Below, in pieces: positions 33,193 to 45,064 of a stretch of 64,000 bases of DNA. A model generated the notes under the pieces. The model was not told the DNA's origin, made no database searches, and saw only the letters and a program-made list of their open reading frames with translations. The stretch is from contig CM055111.1 of assembly GCA_029204225.1 (NCBI GenBank), positions 26,817,540 through 26,881,539 of the forward strand, in the 5' to 3' direction. Within the stretch, counting starts at the first letter, position 1. Each line of letters opens with the position of its first letter. The DNA is from Diphasiastrum complanatum (lineage: Eukaryota; Streptophyta; Lycopodiopsida; Lycopodiales; Lycopodiaceae). A program made the translations under genes and the position numbers.

Positions 33193-36100
33193 AGCATGTC
33201 TTATCTCCATTATGACTTGAAGGAGACACCGACAATGGCACTAGGAGAATAACGCTGATCTATCAGAATCAATATCAATCATGAACTCTTCTGATGGATG
33301 GTGTCGACTACCCATTGTTGATGAACAAGGTTATCAAGAATGACCACCAGACCCTTATGGGTGTTATCGAAAACTTGGCAAGTCCACATTCTTGTTGAGC
33401 ACCATCATCTAATAAAGTCTCAGGTTTTATGTAAGTGATTTCTATCCACGTTTTTCTGATGGAGTTAAAGAGGAAGTGGAAGCTCGTGAACGCTATGATG
33501 ACAATGGTGATTCTGAAAATGATCTATTCACTCAGAAGAATAAATCTTCTAAGAAGTCTAAGTTTAATAGGGAGTCGTCTAAGAAGAATGAGTCTAAGAC
33601 TAATGAACAACAATATGGAAAACAACAGAAGAATTCTAGTGATAAGAAGATCTGCAACAGATGCAGAAGATCAGGTCACACAGAAGAAAAGTCTTGGTTA
33701 AATCCAAAGATTGAATGCATTCATTGTCATAAACGGGGTCATGCAACAGTAGACTGTTATCAGAATCCCAGAAACAAAAAGGAGCAGAATTGAAGCGAAC
33801 CTTCAGATTCAAACTATGTCGAAGACAAAGTAGAATGCTCTAGAGCAACATAAGACAGGACAACAAGGAACTCAACAGCCTATGTTAGTGCTGATCTATG
33901 TTGTTCAACAAATTCAATTCGAGAAGTAGTACTTGATTCGGGAGCCACCTCACATTTTGTTTTCTCGAAACAAATATTGTTTGAGTACAAGAAGATGAAC
34001 TATTCGTGATTCATTATACTTGGAGACAGTTCTAAGCACATGGTTGATGGAACTGGTGTACTATGGCTGGACACAAATCAGGGTGACAAAAAACTGGAGG
34101 AAGCTCTCTATGTCCCTACTCTTGACAAAGATCTTCTATCCATAGCTAAGATAGTCGATATAGGCATGTTAACTTTCACGAAGAACTCTTGTAAACTGCT
34201 CGAGGAAGATTCTGATAACCTAATTGCTAAAGGCAACAAAGAAGAAAATTTATATAACCTAAACATTCAAACAAGAATCGAACAAGCAAATGAAACTCAT
34301 GAATATACTATTGCACAAAAGGCTATGTCACATTAACATGGAAGCCTTGTACCAAGGCAACAAAAGTCAAAGAATTCAAGGAGTCGAAATCAAAAGTAGA
34401 GATATTCGAACTACCTGTGAATCTTGTCTTAAAGGATGACTAGAACACCTTTCAGTAAGGATGTTTATAAAGCAACTAAGGTACTTGAAATTGTGCATTC
34501 ACATATTTGTGGATCATTTGGAGTATTGTCGTTGGGTGATGCAAAGTACTTCATAACGTTTATTGATGACTTCAGCAAGTTCGTTGTAGTATACTTTATA
34601 CGTACTAAATCTGAAGCTTTCGAGAAATTCATTGAGTATACGAATTGGGTTGAGAAGCAGACAGGCAATAAGCTAAAGCAAATTTGCACAAATCGTGGAG
34701 GTGAGTACATTTCCAATGAATTTAAAGCTTACTGTACTGATCGAGGTATTATGCATACAAAAACTGCATCTTACACACCTCAGCATAATGGAATAGCTGA
34801 ATGAAGGAATCGTACACTTATGGAAGCTGCAAGGTGTATGATGGCTCATGCAAAGGCACCAAAATAGTTGCGGGTCAAATTATCTTGAGAATCGTATGAT
34901 GAAATCTCAAATACCAGATAAATCTCCTCATGAGATATGGTGGAAGACGAAGCCAAAGCTAGCACATGTTTGGACATTCGGATGCGCAGTATATATGCAC
35001 ATACTAGATAAGTTGAGAAAGAAACTCGATGAAAAGACAGAACGAGGTTTTTTAGTAGGATTCGAGTTACATTCATCATATTATCGTGTCTATGTACCCG
35101 AAACTGGCAAGATAAAAATTGTTCAAAATGTTAAATTTGATGAGTCGAAATACATAGCATAAAATGATCTGGTCGGCTATGAAATTCTCAGAAACTATTA
35201 TGAGCTACCAATGACGACAAAAGTAAAACAAGCAGAAGATGAAAGAGAGTTACCAGATTCAGAGGGAGGTCAAGATCGAGTACTTGATAGACTTGAATCG
35301 CCAGTTTGAATTTCAGCAGAAATGCTCCAATCAGAATCGAACTCGAAACCTGCAGAATCGAACTCGAAACCATCTACGAGAAGATCTGACAGACAACAAA
35401 AACCACCAAAAAGATATGGTTAGGATGTTTTTAGCATAACCATTGAATTTTGTGGATTCTCTTACGAACCTCAAACATTCGAGAAAGCTGTTGATAAACC
35501 AGATAAAGATCAGTGGATTCAGGCAATGGAGGACAAAATGTCATTCATGTATAAGAACAATGTATGGACACTTGCACCTATACCTGATGGCAGAAAACCA
35601 GTCAAGTGCAAGTGGATCTACAAGACCAAAATAGGTCTCTATGGAGAAAACATCATATACAAAGCAACGTTAGTTGCTAAAGGATTTTCATAGAAGTATG
35701 GGATCGACTAACACTGATACTTTCTCACCGGTAGTCAAACATACATCAATTCACTTGTTATTCATGTATGCAATGGCTCATGATCTAAAAATCCATATTG
35801 TGGATGAGAAAACTGCTTTCCTACACACAAAATTGGAAGAAGACATATTCATGGACCAACCACTTGGTTTTGTAACCCAATAATATCTAGAATATGGATG
35901 TCATATGGTCTGAAACACATAGCTATCAAATATCAGGTCATTCGGGACTTAGTCGAGAAGAAGATACTGAAGGCAATCTTCATACCCACAGAGGAAATGA
36001 CAACTGATATTTTTACAAAGCCACTCAGTAAAGCTTTGTTCAAGAAGCAGCGAAGAAGATTGGGGTTAATCCAACTACCTACTTTGAGAGGCTGTAGAAC

Positions 36101-37031
36101 AATTGATCAGACAGATCTTGATTCTACTAACAAAGTGCACAATTTACTTGACAAAGGATGAGAAAGAAATGAATGCAAACTCGAAACATTTTTACTCGTG
36201 ATCAACCTCAAAAGATTCATGAAATTTGTCTTGCAGTCAACTCAAAAGATTCGCAAAACAGTTTCTTGTAGAAGCTCGTGACTTTCTTGTTGAAGCTCGA
36301 AAGATTCGCGAATAGAATATTGTCGCAAAATATTATGTTTCTTGTTCAAACCTCAAGAACAATTCGCGAAATCTTCTGGATTGTTTTTCAAGCTCACCTG
36401 TTGTGAAACTCTCACGAACAGTTCACAAAATATTCTAAATTTCTTTTTCATGCTCAAAGTTGTCATCTGTCGCGAACAACTCGTGAAAAACGAAAATGTC
36501 GCAAAGAGACAAGTGTTGTGAACAATTCACGAAACACGAAACTGAGACGAAGAGACAGACTGTCGCAAAATATTTGCGAACATAAATTATTCGACCCTAA
36601 AAATAGAGTGTCTATTTGAATATCAACCATCGTAAATGGTTAGATATCTATTCTCATAGAAATAAAAGGCCAAAAGACCTGTAAATAAAAGGCCGAAAGA
36701 CCTATCCTGTAGCAATATAAATACATGTGCACTACTCGTTGTAACTCACTCAATCAGAGACACAACAACAAGATGAGACAACAAGAGATGTATATTGATG
36801 AATCAGATTCAGAGTTATAAAAATTTGTTTTTGATCGATAGTTTTTTATTGTCTAAAGTATCTTAAGTTGTCTCTTACTCCCACATATTATTTTCGCATG
36901 CATATTCATTCAAGGCAAATAGTGTACATAGATCAGATACAGACCCGATTGAAGACACTTATATAAGTTTGAAAAATTCAAACTTTCATCGTGTTCTCTG
37001 TGGAAAAATAATTACTATTTTTCCTACAACA
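33193..37031 (+). mobile_element. Ty1/copia element, gag to RNase H with 3' LTR
   Basis: Plus-strand fossil. Parts seen are the end of gag with two CCHC zinc knuckles (CNRCRRSGHTEEK.W, CIHCHKRGHATVDC, 33650-33770), protease (VLDSGATSHFVFS near 33930), pre-integrase, integrase (LEIVHSHICG, YFITFIDDFSKFVVVYFIRT, 34436-34804; KPKLAHVWTFGCAVYMHI), RT opening (DQWIQAMEDKMSFMYKNNVW near 35500; IVDEKTAFLHTKLEEDIFMD), and the end of RNase H (MTTDIFTKPLSKALFKKQ near 36000). The 3' LTR is about 36093-37031, ending TTCCTACAACA, with TATAAATA near 36716; its left edge is less certain. Broken, with many disruptions; the 5' LTR is not seen. Confidence 0.85.
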
Positions 37032-37114
37032 GCAACTTTCTTCCACGACAAATACAGGCAAGTGTGAAGGGACCAACACTACTTTGGGCCGAGGACCCTG
37101 TTGTGGGTATTTCA

Positions 37115-37363
37115 TGTACATAAATAAATAAGTAAGTCCCGCCACTAAAATTACTGTTGGCCAAGGCTTACTTAGTGGGCCCCGCCACAGTACATTGTAC
37201 AGTTAGAATAATAAATCTGAGGGCATTGGCGTCCTGCGTGTACATAAATAAATAAGTAGGTCCCACCACTAAAATTACTGTTGGACAAGGCTTACTTAGT
37301 GGGCCTGCCACAGTACATTGTACAGTTAGAATAATAATTGTGAGGGCACTGGCATCCTGCTTG
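37115..37363. repeat. 124-bp tandem duplication
   Basis: Two adjacent copies, 37115-37238 and 37239-37362, each starting TGTACATAAATAAATAAGTA and ending ...TCCTGC, with roughly ten differences by eye. No coding content; the minus frame that reads across both copies is an effect of the repeat. Confidence 0.8.
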
Positions 37364-37721
37364 TGCAAGCCCAACCCAATGAGCACATTGCTAGTTGTTT
37401 TAAGTTGTTCCATAAAGACTTGGTCCCTAGGTGTAAATAAAATAAGTTAAAAGTCTAAGTTACAAACTCAAGTTGCAAATAAGGAATCCAATTTGGTCAA
37501 AGTAAGACTCACATGATTTATTTGACTTGTTTTGTGCTTTCTTAGAACCGTTAGATTAAGTTTGTGTTTGTTTGAAGGGTTTGGATTAGAATCCTTGCCA
37601 AAGAAGTGTGGCCAATCAGAGTGAAGGAGGCTCACCTTGGAAAATCTATAAAAGAGAGCCATTTCCTTTGTATTGTATCTCTGTTTTCATTCCAATACAA
37701 CTATGATGGTTTCACTCCAAG

Positions 37722-37786
<65 letters not shown>

Positions 37787-38060
37787 GGTAGTGAGTGCAC
37801 AGTTTGAGGAAGGTGCTCAGGCCTCCCGAACCCTCACTACTTAGGCTTTTTCTCTCCTCTCTCTTTCTCTATCTCTCCTCTTCTCTCTCTTGTGCTATGC
37901 AGGTTGAGGTGAGGTTGCCGCTCCCAGCGATGAACCTCTATACTATGACTATGACACAACAAATTGTTAAGTCCCGAGCACTTGGGAAACTCATGAGTAA
38001 CAATTATGGTCCAATCACAAATCAGGACCTTGCCCAGCGAAAGATTTGAATTGTAAAAAA
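37364..38060 (+). promoter_or_regulatory. Promoter-like segment followed by a long (CT)n tract
   Basis: CTATAAAAGAGAGCC near 37647-37661 is a good TATA-box context. About 65 bp downstream begins a CT dinucleotide run of about 60 bp (37724-37785), as often found in plant 5' untranslated leaders, then further pyrimidine-rich sequence and a GTAG...TATGCAG segment that could be an intron. No convincing coding region follows, so this is either the leader of a gene that has been lost or an LTR/TRIM-like remnant. Confidence 0.35.
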
Positions 38061-40159
38061 ATATGACTGGAAAGCTCCAAACATTTTTTGACCGTCAAAC
38101 AACGTTATGATCTTTCACATGTGTAAATATATAACTGGGCCATGTGTATATCGAATAGTTTAAAAGTCAAAAACAACATCTTGACAAAGGCCCTTTTGGT
38201 GCTCGAAATACCTCTAATGAGGATATGTGTTGAAAAGCCAAGGTCTCCTAGGACGACCTACTCCTATGCCAGTTCCAACTGCCCTTCTTGCAAGAGGGGA
38301 AAATATTGACAATCGTGTTGTCTGCTTGGTACGAGCCATAAGAGGAGCCCGTATCACTACGACGAGTTGGATGGGAAAAGTTGATGACAGGAATTGGCAA
38401 TGGTGCATGGTGGTGATATGATGGCTAAAGGATTGCATGGGAGTAGGCGAATGGTGGCAATATATGGCTATGTATTGGAGGAGCTAAGGGGCAAGAGACA
38501 GAAACCAAAAACTGAGACGAATACCTGCTTATATAGTGCTCAGACAAGGTAATCATGTCTGCACGTGTGATGTGACACACTGCCTCTCCTGCACATGCGA
38601 TGACACATGTCGCACGTACTCTTGCCCATTGTCTCGCATGTGTGGACACATGTCACAATCCTGACTGTTCACTTGTCGGCTAATAACTTGGCCATTTTGT
38701 TTGTACATGCGACCATCTTGACCGTACATTTTCAAGACGGGTGTGCAGCTCCTCTTAATGAAAGTATATATTGTAAAAGATTAGCAAAATCTAGCTTGGC
38801 TATTTTGTATTTTCTTGTTTATGAGTAAATCTCACACATGCGGAGCACATTTCCACATGTGAAAAAAGTCAAAAATAGCTTAGTCATGTTGAGTTAGGGG
38901 TACATAAAGTTTAGAGACATCTATCCAAGTGTAAGTAGGTGATTTGGCCATCTCTGACATTAGAGGCAAAATAGGCAAGTACACATGGCACGTTGTGATT
39001 AGGCCAAAAGTAGGTTGTGATGTAGCTCGAGTCAAGTTAGGCTTATGGCATTTGTCAAGTGGAGATATGGTGTATGGTCAAGAACTGTATGTCCCAGTAG
39101 AGTATCTTGACCACAATGTTTGTAGATGAAGATTGACAATGGGTTTATTTTTGGCTCACGTAATATGTTCCAACTACAATGAGTAAATTCTCTCTTCTGT
39201 GTTCCAAGGAGATGAGGGTGAGTTGCAAAAATTAAAAATACTTATTCAGCTCATACACTCAGAGAGTACTCAACTGGAGGATCCTTTCATACATATTCTA
39301 TAAAGCATAGACAATCTAGCATGAATAAGACGTCTCATTATAGAGATGTCAGTTGAGATTGACTCAAGAGATATAGATGCACCAAGAAGGTTCACCTCAG
39401 ATTCTTGAGACTGAATTCTAATGGAATGCATTGGCCCTTGGCCTTTCTTAGTAATTGTCTTAAATCCCCTCTTCAGGGGTTGGGACTAGAGTTGGGCTTG
39501 GGGTTGGGTAGTTTCTCCTATAGAAGTGGACAAGACCTATGTTTTCTCTTAGGTGTGGATTTTAAAGAACTTCCTTCAGAAGACTCTTCAAGCTGAATGG
39601 TCTTCTTGGCAAAAGCGATCAAACCCTTGATTACAACATGAGATCATGGTTTAGCAGACTTGGATGATCTTGACATAACCAAAGGATAAAAATAAAATTC
39701 TTTGATTTGTAAAAAATATAAAAAGATTTACCAGAGTTTTATGTGTCTCATCAAAGAAATTTCGAACAAATGCGTGCTCACAAAGTCGAATTTTCATATA
39801 AACCTCATCCAAAATGTATAGGATACAATTTTTTTATCAATTAATTTCACTAGTAAATATGTGAAACCATCATCCTCTTCTTTAATCGTACAAAGCGCAT
39901 GATCTGCAACTTTAAAGGTTGACAGCCCTTTGCCAGCACTCTCAGTAGTCTAGAGAAGAAGTTTAGTCAATATTTGTCCTTCACAACACTTAGTGAAATA
40001 AAACATATGCTTGGATGTAAGTCACTAGGATTGAGTGGAGGTAGGACTTTAATATGTGTCATTTTGAAGTTCTTCAAAAGATTTGCTCTTAGGATCTGTA
40101 ATCTCAAGTTTAAGGACGTTAAAGACAAACCAACAACTGGAATTTGAAATAATCAAAGG
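38061..40159. other. Unassigned region; possible faint gypsy integrase trace
   Basis: No gene is supported. Around 38990-39125 the plus frame contains LSSGDMVYGQELYVPVEYLD, which recalls the C-terminal integrase motif of Ty3/gypsy elements (P..(M/L)VYG.E...P.E). With no other domain nearby, this is only a hint of an old, broken copy. 38540-38720 is rich in ACATGTG/CACATG words. Confidence 0.3.
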
Positions 40160-40515
40160 GTTTTGACAATCTACGAGTAAATCAATTGCGTGTTTTATGA
40201 GTTTTTGGTGTTTTTGGCTTGTGTATTTTCATGGCACATGGTGTGCCATTAAATTTATGTCACGAGAAAATTTAGAGGCTTCTCCATTTTTAGACCTTAC
40301 ATTTTAAAAAAGCCCAAGTGTATGGCCATGGCAAAAATATTCCCTAGCAACCAACATAGGTAGCACGTCGGCATGCTACCTTAGTTGACTGCTAGTAAAA
40401 AAATTTGTCATATATATTATAAAAGTATCATGTTTGATCATTTTTTCTTTTTACAGCTCCTTGATTCCAGCTCAAATGAGAAAGTTCTGGGGGTTTGAGG
40501 TTCAAATATCACACT
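40160..40515. repeat. Right arm of the 14-kb-spaced inverted repeat
   Basis: Inverted copy of 26086-26440. It carries a sixth core palindrome (GGTAGCACGTC / GGCATGCTACC, centre about 40372) and the GGCACATGGTGTGCC segment near 40233-40247. A further diverged, shorter piece of the same family, in the opposite orientation to this arm, lies at about 40555-40650. Confidence 0.75.
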
Positions 40516-40655
40516 ACCTGCCATCAAATTATTGAATGAGTGTTATGTCCCTAAAATGAAAGCACGCCATGTGCCTTCACATTTACAGGGTTAAAAAAAC
40601 AAAAACTCAAAAAACTCACAAACGATTTACTCACAAAATGCGAAACCCCATAATC

Positions 40656-41560
40656 AAAGTGACAAGTGCTGTAGTGGGCTCTGGAGCTATGCCTGGATGA
40701 AGGCTATGCCAAGGATGGCTCTCGAGTGAGCTATGTCGGGCATAGCCTTCATCCAAAGCTATGCCAGATATAGCTCTGGGTGGAAGCTATGATCGTCATA
40801 GCTTGCTCGAGAGCCATGTCGGGAATTATAGCCCTTGTCTGAAGCTATGTTTGGCATGGCTCTGCTTGATAGTTATGCCCAACATAGCCCTTGAGCAATC
40901 TATGCCAAGCACGGATTTCGCAAGGCTATGCCTTTGTTGGGCATAGCTTTCAAACAGAGCCATTCCAGGAATAACTCTAGAGGAGGGGTATGCCGACATG
41001 GCTCTCGAGCTAGCTATGCCATAACTCGGGGAGAAAGTTATGAATTTGTAACTAGAATTTGATTTTTAAAAAATCATAAATTTTGAATTTTTTTTTAATT
41101 TTTTAAGTAAATTCTTTAAGATTAAAACATTAAAATTACTAATTAAACTATCAAATTTGTAACGTCGACTTTAATAAAATAAAATTATTTTGCTCGAAAA
41201 ATCAAAATAGTAACATTAATAATCAGAATGTTAGATATTTTTTTTTAATGCCAAAGATCTAATGTCAGCATTTAAAAATGCCAAAGCCATGCCAGACATA
41301 GCTATAGGGAGAGTCCACATCAACTCTAAATCCTAAACTCAAGTGAAGGCTATGCATGACATAGCATCTGCCTCTAGGCATAACGAGCATATCTCTCGGG
41401 AGAGCTATGTCGAGCATAGCTTCCACTGCGAACTATGTCTAGCATAGCTCTCTACAAGGCTTTGCTTGAGTCACTCTTTAACAAGCTATGCCAGACATAG
41501 CCTTAGTTCTTCCCACTAAGGTCTGATCTAACATCATGAACTATGCCTAGCATAACAGTC
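40656..41560. repeat. Cluster of GCTATG/CATAGC palindromes
   Basis: Two dense patches (40660-41040 and 41280-41560) contain about 20 imperfect copies of AGCTATG(N)2-5CATAGCT and its halves, such as GAGCTATGTCGAGCATAGCT, in both orientations and with variable spacers. The AT-rich stretch between them (41040-41280) has none. Frames across the cluster are not credible genes. The pattern recalls the motif-dense subterminal regions of CACTA or foldback transposons. Confidence 0.75.
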
Positions 41561-41749
41561 AACAAGTGTCCACATGAAACTGTACATACTTTTAGCTCCT
41601 GCAAAGGTCAATGAAGCTCTCAAGCTAAGCATAAATAAGATGCAGTTGGATGCAATATAAAGCAACAACGTACATATAAAGCACAACACAACAAGAGAAT
41701 GCATAGATGAAGGAGGCAAAGGTGAATAATGCACGGGCACGGCTCCTTA

Positions 41750-42140
41750 AGTAGCTATGGATCAAGCCCAAGAAACCAAGAATGCCAATGTAACCAGGTT
41801 CGGAGGGGCCTTAGGTGTTAAGCCAAGGCTCTTAGCCTATGAAGATCAATGTTATGTTTCCAAGTTGGCAACAACCCAAGAGGGCCACATCATGCCATGC
41901 ATGTGTGCGAACCGAGGGCCACGCCATGCCACACCAAGCCGTGCATGTGTACCTCTGCTGACATGCCCCAAAAAACCAAGAATGCCAATGTAATCAGGTC
42001 GCTGGGGGCCCTAGGCCAAGAGGCTGGGCACAGCCCTTAAAGGCCAGTGTAACCATGTTGGTGACAATCCAAGATGCCCTCAGACAAAGAAAACCGAGAA
42101 TGTAAACAAAGGGCCACACATGTCGTGACACAGCGCCAAG
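41750..42140. repeat. Diverged ~190-bp tandem repeat
   Basis: The phrase AACCAAGAATGCCAATGTAA followed by .CAGGT and GGGGCC occurs at about 41777 and 41965, and CCAAGAGGGCCACAT / GAGGGCCACGCC / AAGGGCCACACA recur between and after. It is GC-richer than its surroundings. No gene is supported. Confidence 0.55.
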
Positions 42141-43130
42141 GACCATGCCACACGCCCCACATTTGTGCACATGCTGATCATGTGGTGTGGCATATTTAAG
42201 GCACGAAAAACTACAATTTCAGCGCAATGCTCTCTTTTTGGTGTATTTGTGCTCGCTTGCTCTCATGTGATTGAGTGCGCTTGGTTCTATGATTTTCACC
42301 ATGTGTTTAAAACATGTACACTAAGTCTAAAGCTAAGCTACACATTGCATTCCCTACTAACCGACATGATTCTGTATAACCAACGTAGCCTTCTTGACTA
42401 ACTTAGTCTTTTGAGTGCATATTTAATTTTTCCCTAGAAATCTGTAGAGTATTACAAGGCATTAGATGTCAGCTTAACATTTAGGTTTTTTCAAATGAGT
42501 GGCGTGCGTCCTTGTTTCCTTTCGTTGTAACTTACTACCATGAAATTGAAACAAGTTTCTCTTCAGAAATCAAGGTTTGTACTATATATAATGAAGTCAT
42601 TCCAAGTTCTCAACAATTTTGTGAACGGTACATCATCATCATTATCCTCGAGTCTTGTACCATCTCGAGTAAGGTACTATTCTCCTTCTGTTGAAATTTG
42701 TAGTGACTTAGAATCAAGCAAGCACTCAGTTATAGACTAGTCAATCTACAGTTCCACATCAATTGAATGTTTCTCTGAACCATTTAAGACATGCGAGGAG
42801 GTCCAGTAGACATTCCACTACAAAATATAAAAGGGTCCATATTTTCAAATGTGGAAGAGATTTCATGACCCTCACATGAGATTCAAGAAGAGGAGAGAGA
42901 AGATTTGCAAGAAGAACATGTTGTTAGTACAAGTTCTGTACCAACAGCTCATGCAATATGTACAAGTTCTTCTTACAAAGCAGAATCCAAGAGCAATGAA
43001 AGATTTAGAAGAAATTTACAGACACGCCACACAATGACAAACATCAAAAGCTACTACTTGAATCCAATGAAATTCACAAGTTCTGAAATGTAGTTTTTTG
43101 TGTTTCTAGTTGTTTACAAACCTTCACAAG
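42141..43130. other. Unassigned; small Ser/Thr-rich open frame
   Basis: The frame 42905-43093 (plus) reads EEHVVSTSSVPTAHAICTSS and onward to MKFTSSEM and is open upstream as a charged EIQEEEREDLQ stretch. It lacks a clear start, splice signals or known domain, so it is noted but not called a gene. The rest of the interval shows nothing. Confidence 0.3.
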
Positions 43131-43690
43131 TGTCAAAGATGTCTGGCCCTAAAATTTGACTAAAAACGCCCAACAAAGTATCATAAAAATATCGAAGTAA
43201 TGATAATACGTCAGGAGAAGGAGAAACACAACGCAGAAGTTAGCTAGGACATTGGGCAAAGCAATGAGTGAAAATCCTGAAAGCAACCTGAGAGTTTCCA
43301 AGCTTTGGCAACATATCAAAATGATGAGTAAATTCATCCATTGAATCTCACATAAATGAAGTAACATACCTAGGAGAACTGATGGGAACATTGATTGCCT
43401 TAATGCCATGGTCACGAATAATGAATCTTGCAAGGAAGGACAAATCAGCTGGAAGGCCTTTTGGACACCAAGCTACACACTTAGACCCGTTAACATTAAG
43501 CCCAAGAGAAAAAAACTGGTCTAAAAAATGCAAAAAAGCTGGGATGACATCACTAGCAGGTCCCACAATATGTGTATCATCTACAATGGAGGGGAAAACT
43601 AGGAGGAAAAAATCATAGCAGTAGCACGCACAATGCATGATAGTATGCCAAAGCAAAGAGAGGTCCACCTAAGTGTCAGGGAAGAGTCAG
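43131..43690 (-). pseudogene. Non-LTR-type reverse transcriptase remnant
   Basis: On the minus strand three frames carry consecutive pieces of one RT domain: LGGPLFALAYYHAL near 43640-43672 (palm motif of the QGDPLGGPLFAL kind), then FPSIVDDTHIVGPASDV (catalytic DD box) and LGLNVNGSKCVAWCPKGLP in the frame 43668-43348, then LPKLGNSQVAFRIFTHCFAQ in another frame to about 43140. The domain is therefore broken by at least two frame changes and one stop (TGA at the end of the 43348 frame). The DD box and the KC.AW.P.GLP motif argue for RT of a non-LTR element; neither integrase nor LTR is nearby. The exact clade is not determined. Confidence 0.55.
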
Positions 43691-44070
43691 TTATTTGAGA
43701 AACGTGATGAGAGTGAAAGTTAGACCACGTGAATGTAGTGAAGTTAAAATATATCTTGAAGCCATATATACCTCAGAATATCCATCCCAATCGATTCTCA
43801 CTCGTCTAACAATTCGAGTAATGACTGCATCTTGTTGGAATGTACATACTTATACTCCTCTTTTGTGGGAGACCGCTTTACGACAGATTTATGCATGAAC
43901 CGCTAGAATTGTGATTATAATTTTAACAAATACGCAAATAATCTAGGGTACTACAAGAAGGTTAGCAAAATAAAATTTGAATTTCGATAATGTCAAATCC
44001 AACATACGGGTGGGGAGACTTACAAAATGGGCATGAAAAGAACCTTGGACACCAATGCCAAGGTGAGAAG
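43691..44070. other. Unassigned sequence
   Basis: AT-rich with no recognised frame or repeat. It may hold 5' parts of the decayed reverse transcriptase to its left. Confidence 0.35.
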
Positions 44071-44700
44071 GCCCTATAGTCTCTAGTTGCTTCTTGGTTG
44101 TCTATCGTTGTTGTTTGAAGCGATCTAGATTTTCTAGAAATGCTTTCTTCTCAAACTTCCAATCTTCCTTGTGTACATGGTATGGCCTAGATTTGCCAGC
44201 TTTCACCACATCTTGGAATTTTGATTTGCGGTGGCTCATCATGCCTCCCATGGGCATGACTTCCAAGTTTGATCAAATTTCAAATCAGGGGAGGGGACTG
44301 GAAACTCTCTATACAACTGGTGAATGAAATAATTCTTGTCGTCATCACTTTTTTTGTTACAGTCCTTGAAAATGTCCCTATTGAAGGCCACATGCATGAG
44401 TTGCCTCATGCGAGTGATGACACAACCACCGCGGTCATCTTCCACTATGTGCTTCTCCACATCTATGTCATAAGATGACAAGATCTCAATAGATGGGGAG
44501 GTGGCAAAGGGAGTGTCAAGAGGAGTGACGTTGGGCCAAGGAAAAGTGGGTAGAATGGGGGAAGTGCCTACAATAGGAGAAGTTTGGAGACGAGTCTGAA
44601 CTAGGCGAGAAGGTCAAGGAGGGGTATGGAGAGGAGAAGGTTGGGGAGGAGTCTGAACGAGAGTGTAACCAATGTGAAAATTTTTAGATCATTGAAGATC
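44071..44700 (-). other. Possible decayed coding sequence, family unknown
   Basis: The minus frame 44481-44239 encodes an acidic, non-repetitive segment (SSYDIDVEKHIVEDDRGGCV, ending FDQTWKSCPWEA). A second frame then gives FQDVVKAGKSRPYHVHKEDW and KFEKKAFLENLDRFKQQR. Upstream (44500-44680) both frames are Ser/Pro/Thr-rich. The change of frame suggests an old gene or transposon protein. I recognise no domain. Confidence 0.3.
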
Positions 44701-44997
44701 CAAAATCATCTATTGATCTTTGGTTATGAAGACAACACTATTTACGCCATTTGCAAGTAGAAAATCAACATCTACTTGATGAAAGAGATGTAAACTCAAC
44801 AAGATACTGATCAAACATCAAACATATGAGAAAATAAAGTTTTTGTCCATACAATAACAGTACCCTACTGTATTTTGCACCTGTGGATCCAAAACTAACA
44901 AAACATGAGCATTCTACACACAAGATTGCAAGATATCATCAAGATAGTGCACCAATGGATAGATGAACCCAAGAGAACTCATGTATAAGCATGAAAT

Positions 44998-45060
<63 letters not shown>
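44998..45060. repeat. (GA)n microsatellite
   Basis: About 60 bp of nearly pure GA dinucleotides, with one interruption near 45010. It lies in otherwise unassigned sequence. Confidence 0.95.

Positions 45061-45064
<4 letters not shown>

Noticed and set aside
37606-37791. Small protein with a Leu/Ser repeat tail
   Set aside because: It is translation of a (CT)n microsatellite; the same holds for the frames over 49459-49772.
40664-40680. TGTAGTG as a second CACTA terminus beside the GCTATG palindromes
   Set aside because: Orientation would place the element on the wrong side of the cluster, and seven bases are expected by chance in 64 kb.
40656-41560. CRISPR-like array from repeated palindromes
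   Set aside because: Spacing is irregular, orientation mixed, and the DNA is plant nuclear; no cas genes are present.
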